A stretch of 64,000 nucleotides of DNA from Siphonodentalium dalli. Lineage: Eukaryota > Mollusca > Scaphopoda > Gadilida > Siphonodentaliidae. The position numbers and the translations under genes were made by a program. The notes below the pieces were generated by a model, which was given only the letters and a program-made list of their open reading frames with translations, was not told where the DNA came from and ran no database searches. Positions 11,764 to 22,400 of this stretch are shown piece after piece; the stretch's first letter is position 1; every line of letters begins with the position of its first letter. Location: contig CP136069.1 of the NCBI GenBank assembly GCA_032622095.1, positions 7,518,036-7,582,035 on the forward strand, given 5' to 3'.

Positions 11764-12330
11764 AAGGGGTACTGTATGCCATTTTCAATAAATTCCCAGT
11801 GATAACAACGATCTAATATCGATAATATTTAGAAAACTAATAATTTGAGTCGAAGAATTATTCTGTAAATGTTCAGGTTAATATTTTGTCTTAAAATCAA
11901 AGTTAATAATTTGATATAAATTGAATTGATGGCTGCTGTCATAAATTAAATTACGAATTTCCGTGTACAAGACATAATAAAAAATAATTCACGGATAGTG
12001 GATTGGATAACGCGTGGCACACATGATCATGAAAAAATTATGTAAACTCAAGTCACTCACTGCCTAGTCACTATACAATGACTTAAATGAATATATGGCA
12101 CAGGTACATTTATGTATATGCATATAATATAACATTTATTTGATATTTTCTTGAAAACTGTCCAAAAATTACTTGGCAATTACAATTGGTATTTTCGCAT
12201 TCCGGCTAATCTGCCATCCGTAACATTACTTCGTACTCAACAGACTTTCAAATAATGGAAATCTGGTTACCATATTCTACAACTCAGAGACTAAAGTATA
12301 ATCAACAACATTTGGGTACATTTTCGCCTG
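11764..12330 (-). mobile_element. AGGGGTACTGTA element, degraded copy
   Basis: Reverse-orientation relative of the complete element at 29227-29814. The end AAGGGGTACTGTATGCC is clear at 11764; the opposite end (caacatttgggtac near 12310) is diverged. Confidence 0.65.
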
Positions 12331-12360
12331 AAGGTCTCAACTAAAAATTTCATGATTTAA

Positions 12361-12819
12361 CCCTTTCAGTGCCAAGTCCAATTTTTGTATCAACCCATAG
12401 ACCCTGTGCCAATGCATTCTCTTATATATGTGAGTCGACCATAGGTCGCCTTGCATATATAAGAGAATACATTGGCCTAACAATTTTTCATCATTTGTTA
12501 TTATTTTTAACAATTTTTTACAATTTTAATAATTTTTTCTTATATTCTTTAACAGACATATTTTGTAGGTTTAGTACCAGGGAATCTTACGTTTTTCATG
12601 GGCATCAAAATTATTACTATGAATACTTGGTGATAGTTTTGAGTTATAACATGCCCATAAGGTTTTATCCAGTTTTTTTTTAAATTCGCTATAGCATGCT
12701 TAAGCATACCCAAAAAAAATTCAACCCAAAAAAATCTATATAAAAACAAAACAATTTTTTTTTTTTTTTTTAGGGCCGATTTTACAGACCGTAAAGATCG
12801 GCCCCTGGCACTGAAAGGT
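12361..12819 (+). mobile_element. piggyBac-like MITE with hairpin insert, complete
   Basis: Flanked by TTAA at both ends (12357-12360, 12820-12823). Begins CCCTTTCAGTGCCAAGTCC and ends GGCACTGAAAGGT. Carries one 69-nt hairpin at 12408-12476 and an AT-rich interior. No transposase. Confidence 0.85.
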
Positions 12820-12825
12820 TTAAGT

Positions 12826-13042
12826 TACAATAATGCCCCAATTAATCGACTCCATAACCACAGCAGAATTATGGGTAACTTTTCAGGATTTAGCCGGAAA
12901 TATGGCTTGTTGCCATTCATCGGAAAGCTCTCGGCGAGAGCTTTCCGATGAATGGCAACAAGCCATATTTCCGGCTAAATCCTGAAAAGTTACCCATAAT
13001 TCTGCTGTGGTTATGGAGTCGATTAATTAGGGCATTACTGTA
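12826..13042. mobile_element. foldback MITE (TACAGTAATGCCC family), complete
   Basis: The two arms of about 107 nt are nearly perfect complements with the centre at TCTCGGCGAGAG. Abuts the preceding TTAA element and the following TIR element. Confidence 0.9.
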
Positions 13043-13899
13043 GTTGGTGGACCCAACTATTCAAAAAGAGCTAAACGCTCTCGAATATAGAGCTTTGCTC
13101 TGATAATAAACGTCAGGTCTATGGACTAGATTTAAGTGAATTTGTGAGCAATTTTACTTTGCAACGTTTACTGTATTATGGAATTTCTCCTGGGCAATTA
13201 ATTCAGTGTTTATTGCGATATTGGCTCACAAAAGTCAGAGAAAAGCATGCAATTATGATTTGGGACATTTACCTGTGGCTTGCATTAATTTGATTAAGTC
13301 AGGTTCACGGACTTTGAGCATTTTTTTTGACACAATAACACTGCAGGAAAAGCTTCTGCGCTCATAACTTAAAACACCAGTACAGATACCGATGCAGTCA
13401 TTATTTTTACAGATAGACTACTGCTGAAGGGGTAATTTTCATCACATTTGGTGTGTGTTAATTGGCGCTGTTGGGTAAGGCTAGGAAAACGAGTTGGCCC
13501 TGGGGCCAGTGGGCCCAGAACCCCCAGCTTTAGGAAAATGTGTTTTAGATACGGTACCCAGCTTGAGTCTTGACCTTTGCTTTGTTTCAGCACACAATTG
13601 TCAAAGAAATGTTGTAAATGTAAGCTATCAACATAAAACTGGTCAAACTAATTGTCCCAAAAACCCCTATTTCCAAAGCTCAATATTGAAAATGCCAAAT
13701 GTGACGACAATGACCCATTTAAACAGACTACTCCACCACAACCTAGTTCAGTCATGAACGTAGTGCATACCCGCTAGAAGCAGCAATCTCCGAAAGCGGT
13801 CATGTTGAATTACCCCCAACCCTAGTCCGTAAACCTGACTTTTATTATCAGAGCATTCGAGAGCGTCTAGCTCTGTTTGAATAGTTGGGTCCCCCAACT
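13043..13899. mobile_element. TIR element, 857 bp
   Basis: Ends GTTGGTGGACCCAACTATTC and, at the right, the complement of GTTGGGGGACCCAACTATTC. The inverted repeats run about 80 nt through a GAGCTAAACGCTCTCGAA block. The interior has no supported ORF. Confidence 0.75.
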
Positions 13900-13904
13900 G
13901 GAAC

Positions 13905-15640
13905 GTCGAAATACCAAGCAGTACCAAGCAGAACCAAGTTGAAGAAAACTAAGGCGGAAAATGACACTTAAAGCATATTTTGTGGTGTATAATGAAGAAA
14001 TAAACCATAATGAAAGTGTCAATGACACTGTAGCTCAACTTAGGTAGGGGAATAATTTAATGGTTTACAGTAAATGGAGAAATAGGAAAGATGCTGATTG
14101 AAATGTCTTACCTGTGCCAAAGGATTTAGTCATGCAAAGAGTAAAATCCAAGATGGCTGCTGGTGGCCATTTTTTTAGGCCGAATGACCCCATAAGAACT
14201 CGTTCCCATCTACATGTCATTATTAACATCCATGACAAATTTTATGAAGATCCGACCAAAGCTACAACCTGTAGCCTGCACCAAAGGATTTAGTCATGCA
14301 AAGAGTAAAATTCAAGATGGTTGCTGGTGGCCATGTTTTTTGGCCGAACAACCCCAAAATGACTCGTTCCGATCTACATGTCAATATTAACATCCATGAC
14401 AAATTTCATGATTATCAGACGAATAGTACATGTAGCCCGCCCGCGCCAATGGATTTAATTTTGAAATCCAAGATGGGCCACCAGTGGCCATGTTTTTTGG
14501 CTGAACGACCCCAAAATGACTCGTTCCCATCTACATGTCATTGTTAACATCCATGACAAATTTCATGAAGTTCCAATCAAAGCTACGACCTGTAGCCCGC
14601 GGGAAAGGATTTAGTCATGCAAAGAGTAAAATCCAAGATGGCTGCTGGCGGCCATGTTTTTTGGCCGAACGACCCCAAAATGACTCGTTCTCATCTAAAT
14701 GTCAATATTAACATCCACGACAAATTTCATGATGATCAGACTAACAGTACGACCTGTAGCCTGCGCTAATGGATTGAATTTTGAAATCAAAGATGGCCGA
14801 TAGCAGCCATGTTTTTTTTTCCGAATGACCCCAAAATGACTCGTTCCCATCTACATGTCATTGTTATCATCCATGACAATTTTTATGATGATCAGACTAA
14901 AGGTACGAACTGTAGCCCGTGCTAAAGGATTTAGTCATACAAAGAGTAAAATCCAAGATGGCTGCTGGTGGCCATGTTTTTTGGCCGAATGACCCCAAAT
15001 TGACCCGTTCCCATCTACATGTCATTATTAACATTCATGACAAATTTTATGATGATTAGACTAAAGATACGACCTGAAGCCCGTGCTAAAGGATTTAGTC
15101 ATACAAAGAGTAAAATCCAAGATGGCTGCTGGCGGCCATGTTTTTCGGCCGAATGACCCCAAAATGACCCGTTCCCATTTACATGTCATTATTAACATTA
15201 ATGACAAATTTGATGATGATCAGACTAAAGATACGACCTGAAGCCCGTGCTAAAGGATTTAGTCATACAAAGAGTAAAATCCAAGATGGCTGCTGGCGGC
15301 CATGTTTTTCGGCTGAATGACCCCAAAATGACTCGTTCCCATCTACATGTCAACATCCATGACAAATTTCATAATAATCGGACCAAAGGTACGAACTGTA
15401 GCCCGTGCTAAAGGAAATTGTTGACGCATCACACACGCACACACGGACGACGGATACCAAGCCATGGCAATAGCTCAAATTTACAAAGTAAAGTTGAGCT
15501 AATAATGCAACATGACGTGATTTTATTTGAGTTTTGATGACAGCGTGCATAAAACAGTGCGGCAATCGCGAAAACTTCAGCTTGGTATTTCGTCATTTAC
15601 AGGTACTGCTTGGTTTATCAGCGATATGTGATAATTGAAT
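13905..15640 (+). mobile_element. host repeat interrupted by array element 2
   Basis: The flanks 13905-14011 and 15501-15640 together match, in inverted orientation, the uninterrupted repeat at 20527-20774. Landmarks are GTCGAAATACCAAGCAG, GGCGGAAAATGACACTTAAA and CTTCAGCTTGGTATTTCGTC. The uninterrupted copy acts as an empty site. Confidence 0.8.
14009..15503 (+). mobile_element. array-bearing element 2 (pearl/Helentron-like)
   Basis: AATGAAAGTGTCAATGACAC at the left and AAAGTTGAGCTAAT at the right, with about nine tandem AAGATGGC units between. An (AC/ACGG)-type microsatellite (cacacgcacacacggacgac) lies just before the terminal hairpin AACTTTAC/GTAAAGTT region. Empty-site comparison with 20527-20774 places the insertion between ataaaccat and aatgcaacatg, with the trinucleotide AAT at both ends. 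Confidence 0.75.
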
Positions 15641-16260
15641 TGCTTGGTTCGCGAGAAGACTAATAATTTCTATTACGACTAGTAGTATCGACTTGTTGTG
15701 TGTGGTTGTAGGTGGGCGCGAAGAGCCCGGGATGGTCGAAAAGATCGAGTGATCTTCTCCTTCACCCCACGATTTGTTGTTGAGAGGAATATTTGAACAT
15801 AGAAAATTGTCATGTCTGAAACCGGCAAAAGTTGAAATGAATTGAATGAATGTTGTATGGGGATGAGCCCACGAGCTTTAATACGGGGTATGGGAGAGTC
15901 CCTAGGTGTCCCTTTAATGTTTTATAGTTGTGGTTGTGGTTGCTGATTTCTGAGCGAGTCATGTGGTGCACTGAAAATGCGAATGGGGCCCGTGTTATGA
16001 TGTTAAAATGGTGTTAGTTATACAATCATGCATTGTGAATATTCAAGGACACCTCTGGCATAGAAGGTTGCGTGCTGCATGATATAAAAGTATGTATATG
16101 TATAAAAGCAAGCAGGAAAACAATTGCTATGTAGATTGGGCCCACTAAATGCACACAGAGAGTTTGCATTAGCTATGGCATTTGATTTGATTTGGAAAAC
16201 TGATTAAATTTACAAGGAGCGTTTCTTATTTGATTTGAAAACAAATGTCTGATATGGCAG
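15641..16260. other. non-coding, no gene recognised
   Basis: Unique-looking sequence without supported ORF or clear repeat. Confidence 0.4.
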
Positions 16261-18217
16261 AATGAAAGTGTCAATGACACTGTAGCTCAACTTGGAAAGG
16301 GAATAATTCAATATATTACAGTCAATGGAGCGATTAGGAATGTGGAAAGTTGAATGTCTAATACTAGTTTATAGACATGAAGAGAAAAGTAAAATCCAAG
16401 ATGGCTGCTGGCGGCCATGTTTTCGGCCGAATGACCCCAAAATGAGTCGTTTCCCATCTACATGTCATCGTTAACATCAATGACAAATTTTATGACGATC
16501 AGACTCAAGGTACGACCTGTGGCCCGTGCTAATGGATTAAATTTTGAAATCCAAGATGGCCACTGGCGGCCATGTTTTTTGTCCGAATGACCCCAAAATG
16601 ACTTGTTCCCATTTACATTCCAATTTCAACAGCCATGAAAATTTTTATGATGATCAGACTAAAGGTACGACCTGTAGCCCGTGGTAAAGGATTTAGTCAT
16701 ACAAAGAGTAAAATCCAAGTTGGCTGCTGGTGGCCATGTTTGGCCAAATGACCCCAAAATGACTCGTTCCCATCTACATGTCTTTATTAACATTCATGAA
16801 TAATTTTATGATGATCAGACTAAAGGTACGACCTGTAGCCCGTGCTAAAGAATTTAGTCATACAAAGAGTAAAATCCAAGATGGCTGCTGGCGGCCATGT
16901 TTTTCGCCAAATGACCCCAAAATTACTCGTTCCCATCTACATGTCAATATTAACATCCATGACAAATTTCATGATGATCAGACGAACAGTACGACCTGTG
17001 GCCCGTGCTAATGGATTAAATTTTGAAATCCAAGATGGCTGCTGGCGGCCATGTTTTTTGTCCGAATGACCCCAAAATGACTCGTTCTCATCTACATTCC
17101 AATTTCAACAGCCATGACAAATTTTATGATGATCAGACTAAATGTACGACCTGTAGCCCGTGCTAAAGGATTTAGTCATACAAAGAGTAAAATCGAAGAT
17201 GGCTGCTGGCGGCCATGTTTTTTGGCCAAATGACCCCAAAATGACTCGTTCCCATCTACATGTCATTGTTAATATCCATGACAAATTTCATGACGATCAG
17301 ACGAACAGAACGGCCTGTAGCCCGTGCTAATGGATTGAATTTTGAAAACAAAGATGGCCACTGGCGGCCATGTTTTTTGTCCCAATGACCCCAAGATGAC
17401 TCGTTCCCATCTACATTCCAATTTCAACAGCCATGACAAATTTCATGATTATCAGACTAAAGGTACGACCTGTAGCCCGTGCTAAAGGATTTAGTCATAC
17501 AAAGAGTAAAATCCAAGATGGCTGCTGGCGGCCATGTTTTTTTTCCGAATGACCCCAAAATGACTTGTTCCCATCTACAAGTCATTATTAACATCCATGA
17601 CAAATTTTATGATGATCTGACTAAAGGTACGACCTGTAGCCCGTGCTAAATGATTTAGTCATGCAAAGAGTAAAATCGAAGATGGCTGCTGGCGGCCATG
17701 TTTTTTGGCCAAATGACCCCAAAATGACTCGTTCCCATCTACATGTCATTGTTAATATCCATGACAAATTTCATGACGATCAGACGAACAGAACGGCCTG
17801 TAGCCCGTGCTAATGGATTGAATTTTGAAAACAAAGATGGCCACTGGCGGCCATGTTTTTTGTCCCAATGACCCCAAGATGACTCGTTCCCATCTACATT
17901 CCAATTTCAACAGCCATGACAAATTTCATGATTATCAGACTAAAGGTACGACCTGTAGCCCGTGCTAAAGGATTTAGTCATACAAAGAGTAAAATCCAAG
18001 ATGGCTGCTGGCGGCCATGTTTTTTTTCCGAATGACCCCAAAATGAATCATTCCGGTACAAATGTTGATGTCAACAGCTATGACAAATTTCATAATGATC
18101 CGATCAAAGGTACGACCTGTAGCCTCTATTGTTGACGCCTTACGCACACACACACGCACGCACGGACGACAAAGCCATGACAATAGCTCAAACTTTACAA
18201 AGTAAAGTTGAGCTAAT
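16261..18217 (+). mobile_element. array-bearing element 3 (pearl/Helentron-like)
   Basis: Same ends as elements 1 and 2. About twelve units. Segments beginning at 17191 and 17674 are near-identical with an offset of 483 bp, i.e. a three-unit higher-order repeat. It ends with an AC/ACGC/ACGG microsatellite and the hairpin AACTTTACAAAGTAAAGTT. Confidence 0.75.
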
Positions 18218-18367
18218 AAAGGGTGTTTCGTATCAACATTGAGTAAAATTTGTTATTGAAATTGTTTAATTGTTGAAATTGATTGAAATGGAGTAAAACA
18301 GATTGAAATTGAGTTAGATCAACGGTTTGAAATTCACATAAAAACTAGGAGTATATATTAGAATCAT

Positions 18368-18476
18368 GTGATGTTGTATGTGGATGATACCGTTTTTTTG
18401 CAGACAACCAGGCCAGTATGCAAAGGGCCCTCAACGCGTTTGGGGACTATACATCGTCGTGGAAACTAAACGTAAA
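18368..18476 (+). pseudogene. LINE reverse-transcriptase fragment with YVDD motif
   Basis: Reads HVMLYVDDTVFL, then after a one-base frameshift ADNQASMQRALNAFGDYTSS and a WKLNVN end. This is the catalytic YxDD block and following helix of a non-LTR retrotransposon RT. It ends at 18476, exactly where an opposite-strand RT fragment begins. Confidence 0.75.
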
Positions 18477-19085
18477 TTAAAGCATACGATAAGCACATTG
18501 AAATTTATTGAAAAAGTGTTGATTCTCTAGGTGGGCTAATATTCTAGTGCCGATGATTCGTTTGAAAAGTTTTCCCAAACATTGAAGTAAGCTGATGGGT
18601 CTAAAATTGGTAGCTATTTTGTGGTCTTTGGAATCATAACCCCTATAGCGGATTTCCATGATTTGGGGAAGTACGGTAGCCGTGTTGTAAACATTTGTTG
18701 TATATATAAGTTCTAGTCTGTTGAACAATGATTTTGGGCCCTGTTTGATTATTCCAAATGTTAATTCGTCATCACCCGGGGCTTTGTTTGGTGTTGCGCG
18801 CTTAAGGCAGTCTTGGATTTCTTGTGGTGTAATGGGAGTTACTAATGTGTGGTTGTCATCTGCCTCAGATATGGGTGATTTTAAATGTACGAATGTGTGT
18901 TTGTTTTGTCTTACATATTCAATTACCTCTTTCCTGAACTGTGTGGGTTTTGTGTATATTTTGTAGTGACGTCGCAAATGTTTTTAGCTTTGTCTGTGTT
19001 GTTTGTGAATGATTCGTTGTTTTCGTCTTTAAGTGGTTTGTTGCTGTTGTTTGAGGTGGCGAAATAGAAAATATGAGACCTCTAA
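18477..19085 (-). pseudogene. LINE reverse-transcriptase fragment (N-terminal RT motifs)
   Basis: A 166-codon ORF (18977-18477) preceded by a frameshifted extension to about 19085. Motifs seen: ITPQEIQDCLKRATPNKAPG, then NFRPISLLQCLGKLFKRII and LENQHFFNKFQCAYR. These are the standard RT region before the catalytic block of Jockey/I/CR1-type LINEs. No catalytic YxDD on this strand; that part lies inverted immediately beyond. Dead fragment. Confidence 0.85.
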
Positions 19086-19245
19086 AAAGGCATGGATATG
19101 ACACCATCAACTCATTTAATCATCACTCATTATTGTTTATTCAACCATTTTGGTTTCTATGAAAGCTTTCTGTGATTCCTTGCTTGAATATCACTGTGAA
19201 AACATCCCTGAAATCTTTTCAGTAAGCCAGAGTAATCCGCGATCG

Positions 19246-20134
19246 CACATCGGGGGTGTGACTAAACACCGCCCGGACCAGCCCGGACCACCCATATGGA
19301 CTATAGGAGTGATTTTAAGGGCAATACAAGTGCAGGAGTGCCATGGAAACCCACTCAGGGTCGCTATTAACCCTCGAAATGCCGGCATCGGCGATTATGT
19401 TCGCCGTGAATGAAGCTAACAGTCCGGACCGCACCTGCTGCGTCTAGGGTGATTTTAGTGTCCATATCTGTGCGAGGGTGTTAATGAAACCCAAATACGC
19501 ACGGAGGGTGGTCAAGGTCAAACAGAAGTGCCGATATTAACCTCTAAACTTGCCAGATTCAGTCAGAATTACAAAATTGTGCCCCCAATAAAGACAATCA
19601 CAGCCCGGACCCCTGTAATGTCCTCGTACTTCTAATAACTCCTTACATACTAGTATGTGTTGCGGAACTACTCTCGAATACACTCACGGAGAAACAAGGG
19701 CCAGTCGCCCACGAAAGCCTGGCAATTAACCCCCAAAATGCTGCCATCGCCGAATATTTAACCGATAACGAAGCTAACAGCCCGGACCAGCCTGGACTGC
19801 CCCTGTTGCGTATATTGGTGATTTTAGTGGCCCTATCTGTACACGGGTGTCATGGAAACTAACATACACACGGACGATGGTCACGGCCAAACAGAAGTGC
19901 CGATATTAACCCCTAAACTTGCCAGATTCGGCCAGAATTACAAAATTGTGCCCCAATAAAAAAAACTCACGCCCGGACCCCCGTACTTCTAATAACTCTT
20001 TACATATGTGTGGCGGAACTACCCTCGACTACACTCACAAAGAAACAAGGGTGAGTCGCCCACTGAAGCCTGGCAATTAACCCCCAAAATGTCGTCATCG
20101 GCGAATATGTTTACCCGATCGGATAACGAAGCTA
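19246..20134 (+). repeat. CCCGGACCAG-containing satellite-like repeat, irregular units
   Basis: Recurring blocks GAAGCTAACAGCCCGGACCAG, GTGATTTTAGTGKCC and GAAGTGCCGATATTAACC, with major offsets of about 365 bp. The last unit is split by the MITE at 20135-20493 and resumes at 20494-20520. Confidence 0.7.
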
Positions 20135-20493
20135 CCCCGCTGGACAAAACAAGTGTCCATTGGCACCGCAGTGTATTTGCCGTTCGGCTGCGGTGTCAGA
20201 GTTTGTAACTGCAGTTGAGCACCGCGGCCGAACGGCAAGTACACTGCGGCTAAACGGCAAGTTCACTGCGGCCGAAAGGCAACTACCCTCGCGGTCGAAT
20301 GCCATGTACACCAGCCGTGGTTAGATTTCTGGTTTGTATTGTCTTTTTTGCAGTTTGATGAAAGTACACCGCAGCAACTACACCACGGCCCAACTGTAGT
20401 TAGCTGGTGGAGCCGTGGTGTAGTTGCATTTCGGCCGCGGTGGCAACGCTAACCGCACCGCAGTTAAGTGGACACTTGTTTTGTCCACCAGGG
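20135..20493. mobile_element. mariner-like MITE with TA duplication
   Basis: TIR CCCCGCTGGACAAAACAAGT at the left and the complement ACTTGTTTTGTCCACCAGGG at the right, flanked by TA on both sides. The neighbouring satellite unit at about 19770 has the undisturbed gaagcTAacagcccgg, a direct empty site. The interior is rich in short GCCGAACGGC/GCGGT inverted repeats. A second copy is at 23351-23725. Confidence 0.88.
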
Positions 20494-20526
20494 TAACAGC
20501 CCGGACCAGCTATAAGTTCACGAAAA

Positions 20527-20774
20527 TTAATTATCACCTATCGCTGATGAACCAAGCAGTAGGCCTACCTGTAAATGACGAAATACCAAGCTGAAGTTTT
20601 CGCAATCGCAGCACTGTTTTCTAGTTTTACGATCGCTGTGTCATCAAAACTCGAATAAAATCAAGTCATGTTGCATTATTATGGTTTATTTCTTCATTAT
20701 ACACCACAAAACATGATTTAAGTGTCATTTTCCGCCTTAGTTTTCTTCAGCTTGGTTCTGCTTGGTATTTCGAC
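20527..20774 (-). mobile_element. uninterrupted copy of the 13905-15640 host repeat
   Basis: Reverse-orientation match of both flanks of array element 2. Between them it has the simple sequence ccataataatgcaac where the other copy carries about 1.5 kb. Confidence 0.8.
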
Positions 20775-20778
20775 GCAA

Positions 20779-20800
20779 CCCCCCCCCCCCCCCCCCCCCC
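20779..20800 (+). repeat. poly-C tract (22 nt)
   Basis: Homopolymer directly after the GTCGAAATACC repeat end. Possible assembly weak point. Confidence 0.9.
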
Positions 20801-21597
20801 AACTGCACTTGTTTTACTCTCCACTCCCCCTTTTTCTAATCGGAACAGATCAGGGAAACACATTATTAGCTTATTACATGTAGATTAGCAGTGACATAGA
20901 ATCATTAAGCCATAATTCGCATGCATTGTTGTGTCCCGTGCATCAAAATAAACATAGTAACTTCCAAAAACAATATTCTCCATGCAACTTGCAAGAGGAA
21001 GGCACTCCATTAATTTTTGGTCTGAGATAACGTTGCCACTTATTAAGTTATGACGAGTAAAATGTTCCAGATTTTTCACTAGTGAATAGTGTTAATAATT
21101 TACGAATATGCATTGGAACTATGTTCGAAGATACTAAACTGTCTGCATTACTATATCTAATTGGAAAGAAATTGAATCTAATCTGGCATCATTCACTTTT
21201 TTTCTATCGGCTAATTTTCAGTCTTACTTCGTTCCGTATTTTTTATTCCGTATTTTGAGACAAAATAAAAATGGCGAACTGCATCACATTGGATGGTAAA
21301 AAATGCATTTATCTTTTAAATATCAATACGAATATATGTAGATTGCCTTCTTCTGCAAATTTCACTGTACATTATATTAGGTGGCTTTTTAATAATTAAT
21401 TTCTTGCTGAATTTTGTAGTTTTGCCGCCTGTCCGAAAAGTTGCATTGCCCATTTTCGGGTTACATTTTTACACTTACACTTTACTTCACTTACAATTAT
21501 ACAAATATCGTAATGACTCGTATGTTGTTGACAGTGTAGCGGTCGCATTGTAAATATAGAAGGCAGATTAATCTTCAGCTCCAACGGAGCATGCTTC
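20801..21597. other. non-coding, no gene recognised
   Basis: Short ORFs only. 21019-21056 repeats the 1430-1468 segment. Confidence 0.4.
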
Positions 21598-21680
21598 TTT
21601 GGTCCAGTGGTTAAGACCGAAGTTAAGCAACGTCGAGCCCGGTTAGTACTTGGATGGGTGACCGGGCGGCGATCGGAGGT
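21598..21680 (+). pseudogene. 5S rRNA-like fragment, probable SINE head
   Basis: 21615-21664 matches the internal control region of 5S rRNA (ACCGAAGTTAAGCAACGTCG, then CCCGGTTAGTACTTGGATGG). The 5S 5' part is replaced by tttggtccagtggttaaga, which resembles a tRNA A-box. A full 5S gene should be about 120 nt with a complementary 5' end, which is absent. Best reading is a 5S-derived SINE or pseudogene. Confidence 0.7.
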
Positions 21681-21817
21681 GCTGACTTTCTGGGTGGCTC
21701 CCAAATTACACCCTTCTCCCATTACAATAGCACACCCTTGGTGTAAGATCTGTGTGACACATTGTTAAATTTTAGTCAGTCGGATATTACTATGCTGCAA
21801 TTTCATGGGTCGGGGGG

Positions 21818-22102
21818 TAGATCATGCCATGAATCTCTACTAATGCCCGTAGAGATCATATTTGTTGTGTTCAAAACCCGGGAACTTTTTTTAAGTTTTG
21901 ACAGGGAACCGTATAAAGTCGAAAAAATAAGGCGGGAATGTATTTCTTTGTTCATACCTGTTGCTTGATGATTTATTCATCGGTACGTGAAGTTCCCAGC
22001 TCGATATTTCATTGTTTAGGCGACTTTTGAGACCCGATTCCGCAATAAATATTTATGATCTCTACTGGCGTTAGCATTAGTAGAGATTCATGGCATGATC
22101 TA
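21818..22102. mobile_element. TAGATCATGCC TIR element
   Basis: TAGATCATGCCATGAATCTC at the left and GGCATGATCTA at the right, with inverted repeats of about 45 nt. A relative occurs at 11221-11290. Confidence 0.75.
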
Positions 22103-22400
22103 GGGTCGGGGGTATTCCAACTGGCAACAGGCAACAAATTTAAGACATATTTTAATATTTGGACATTTATGTTAATATCTTAATTCCTCATCCATTCCTC
22201 ATGTCTAATACAGAACGTGAAAACGTTACTGGCAAAGAACCCGCACAGTATGTGCGGCAAGGACATGCCCCTTTGAATTACATTGTTTACGTCTAATGAC
22301 TAATGACACAAATAAAACCATAAATAAAAACACATACCTTTTGTTGGAATGTTAAATATCATGACTGAACTAACTAGCATAAATTTGTGTCTCTTTTAAT

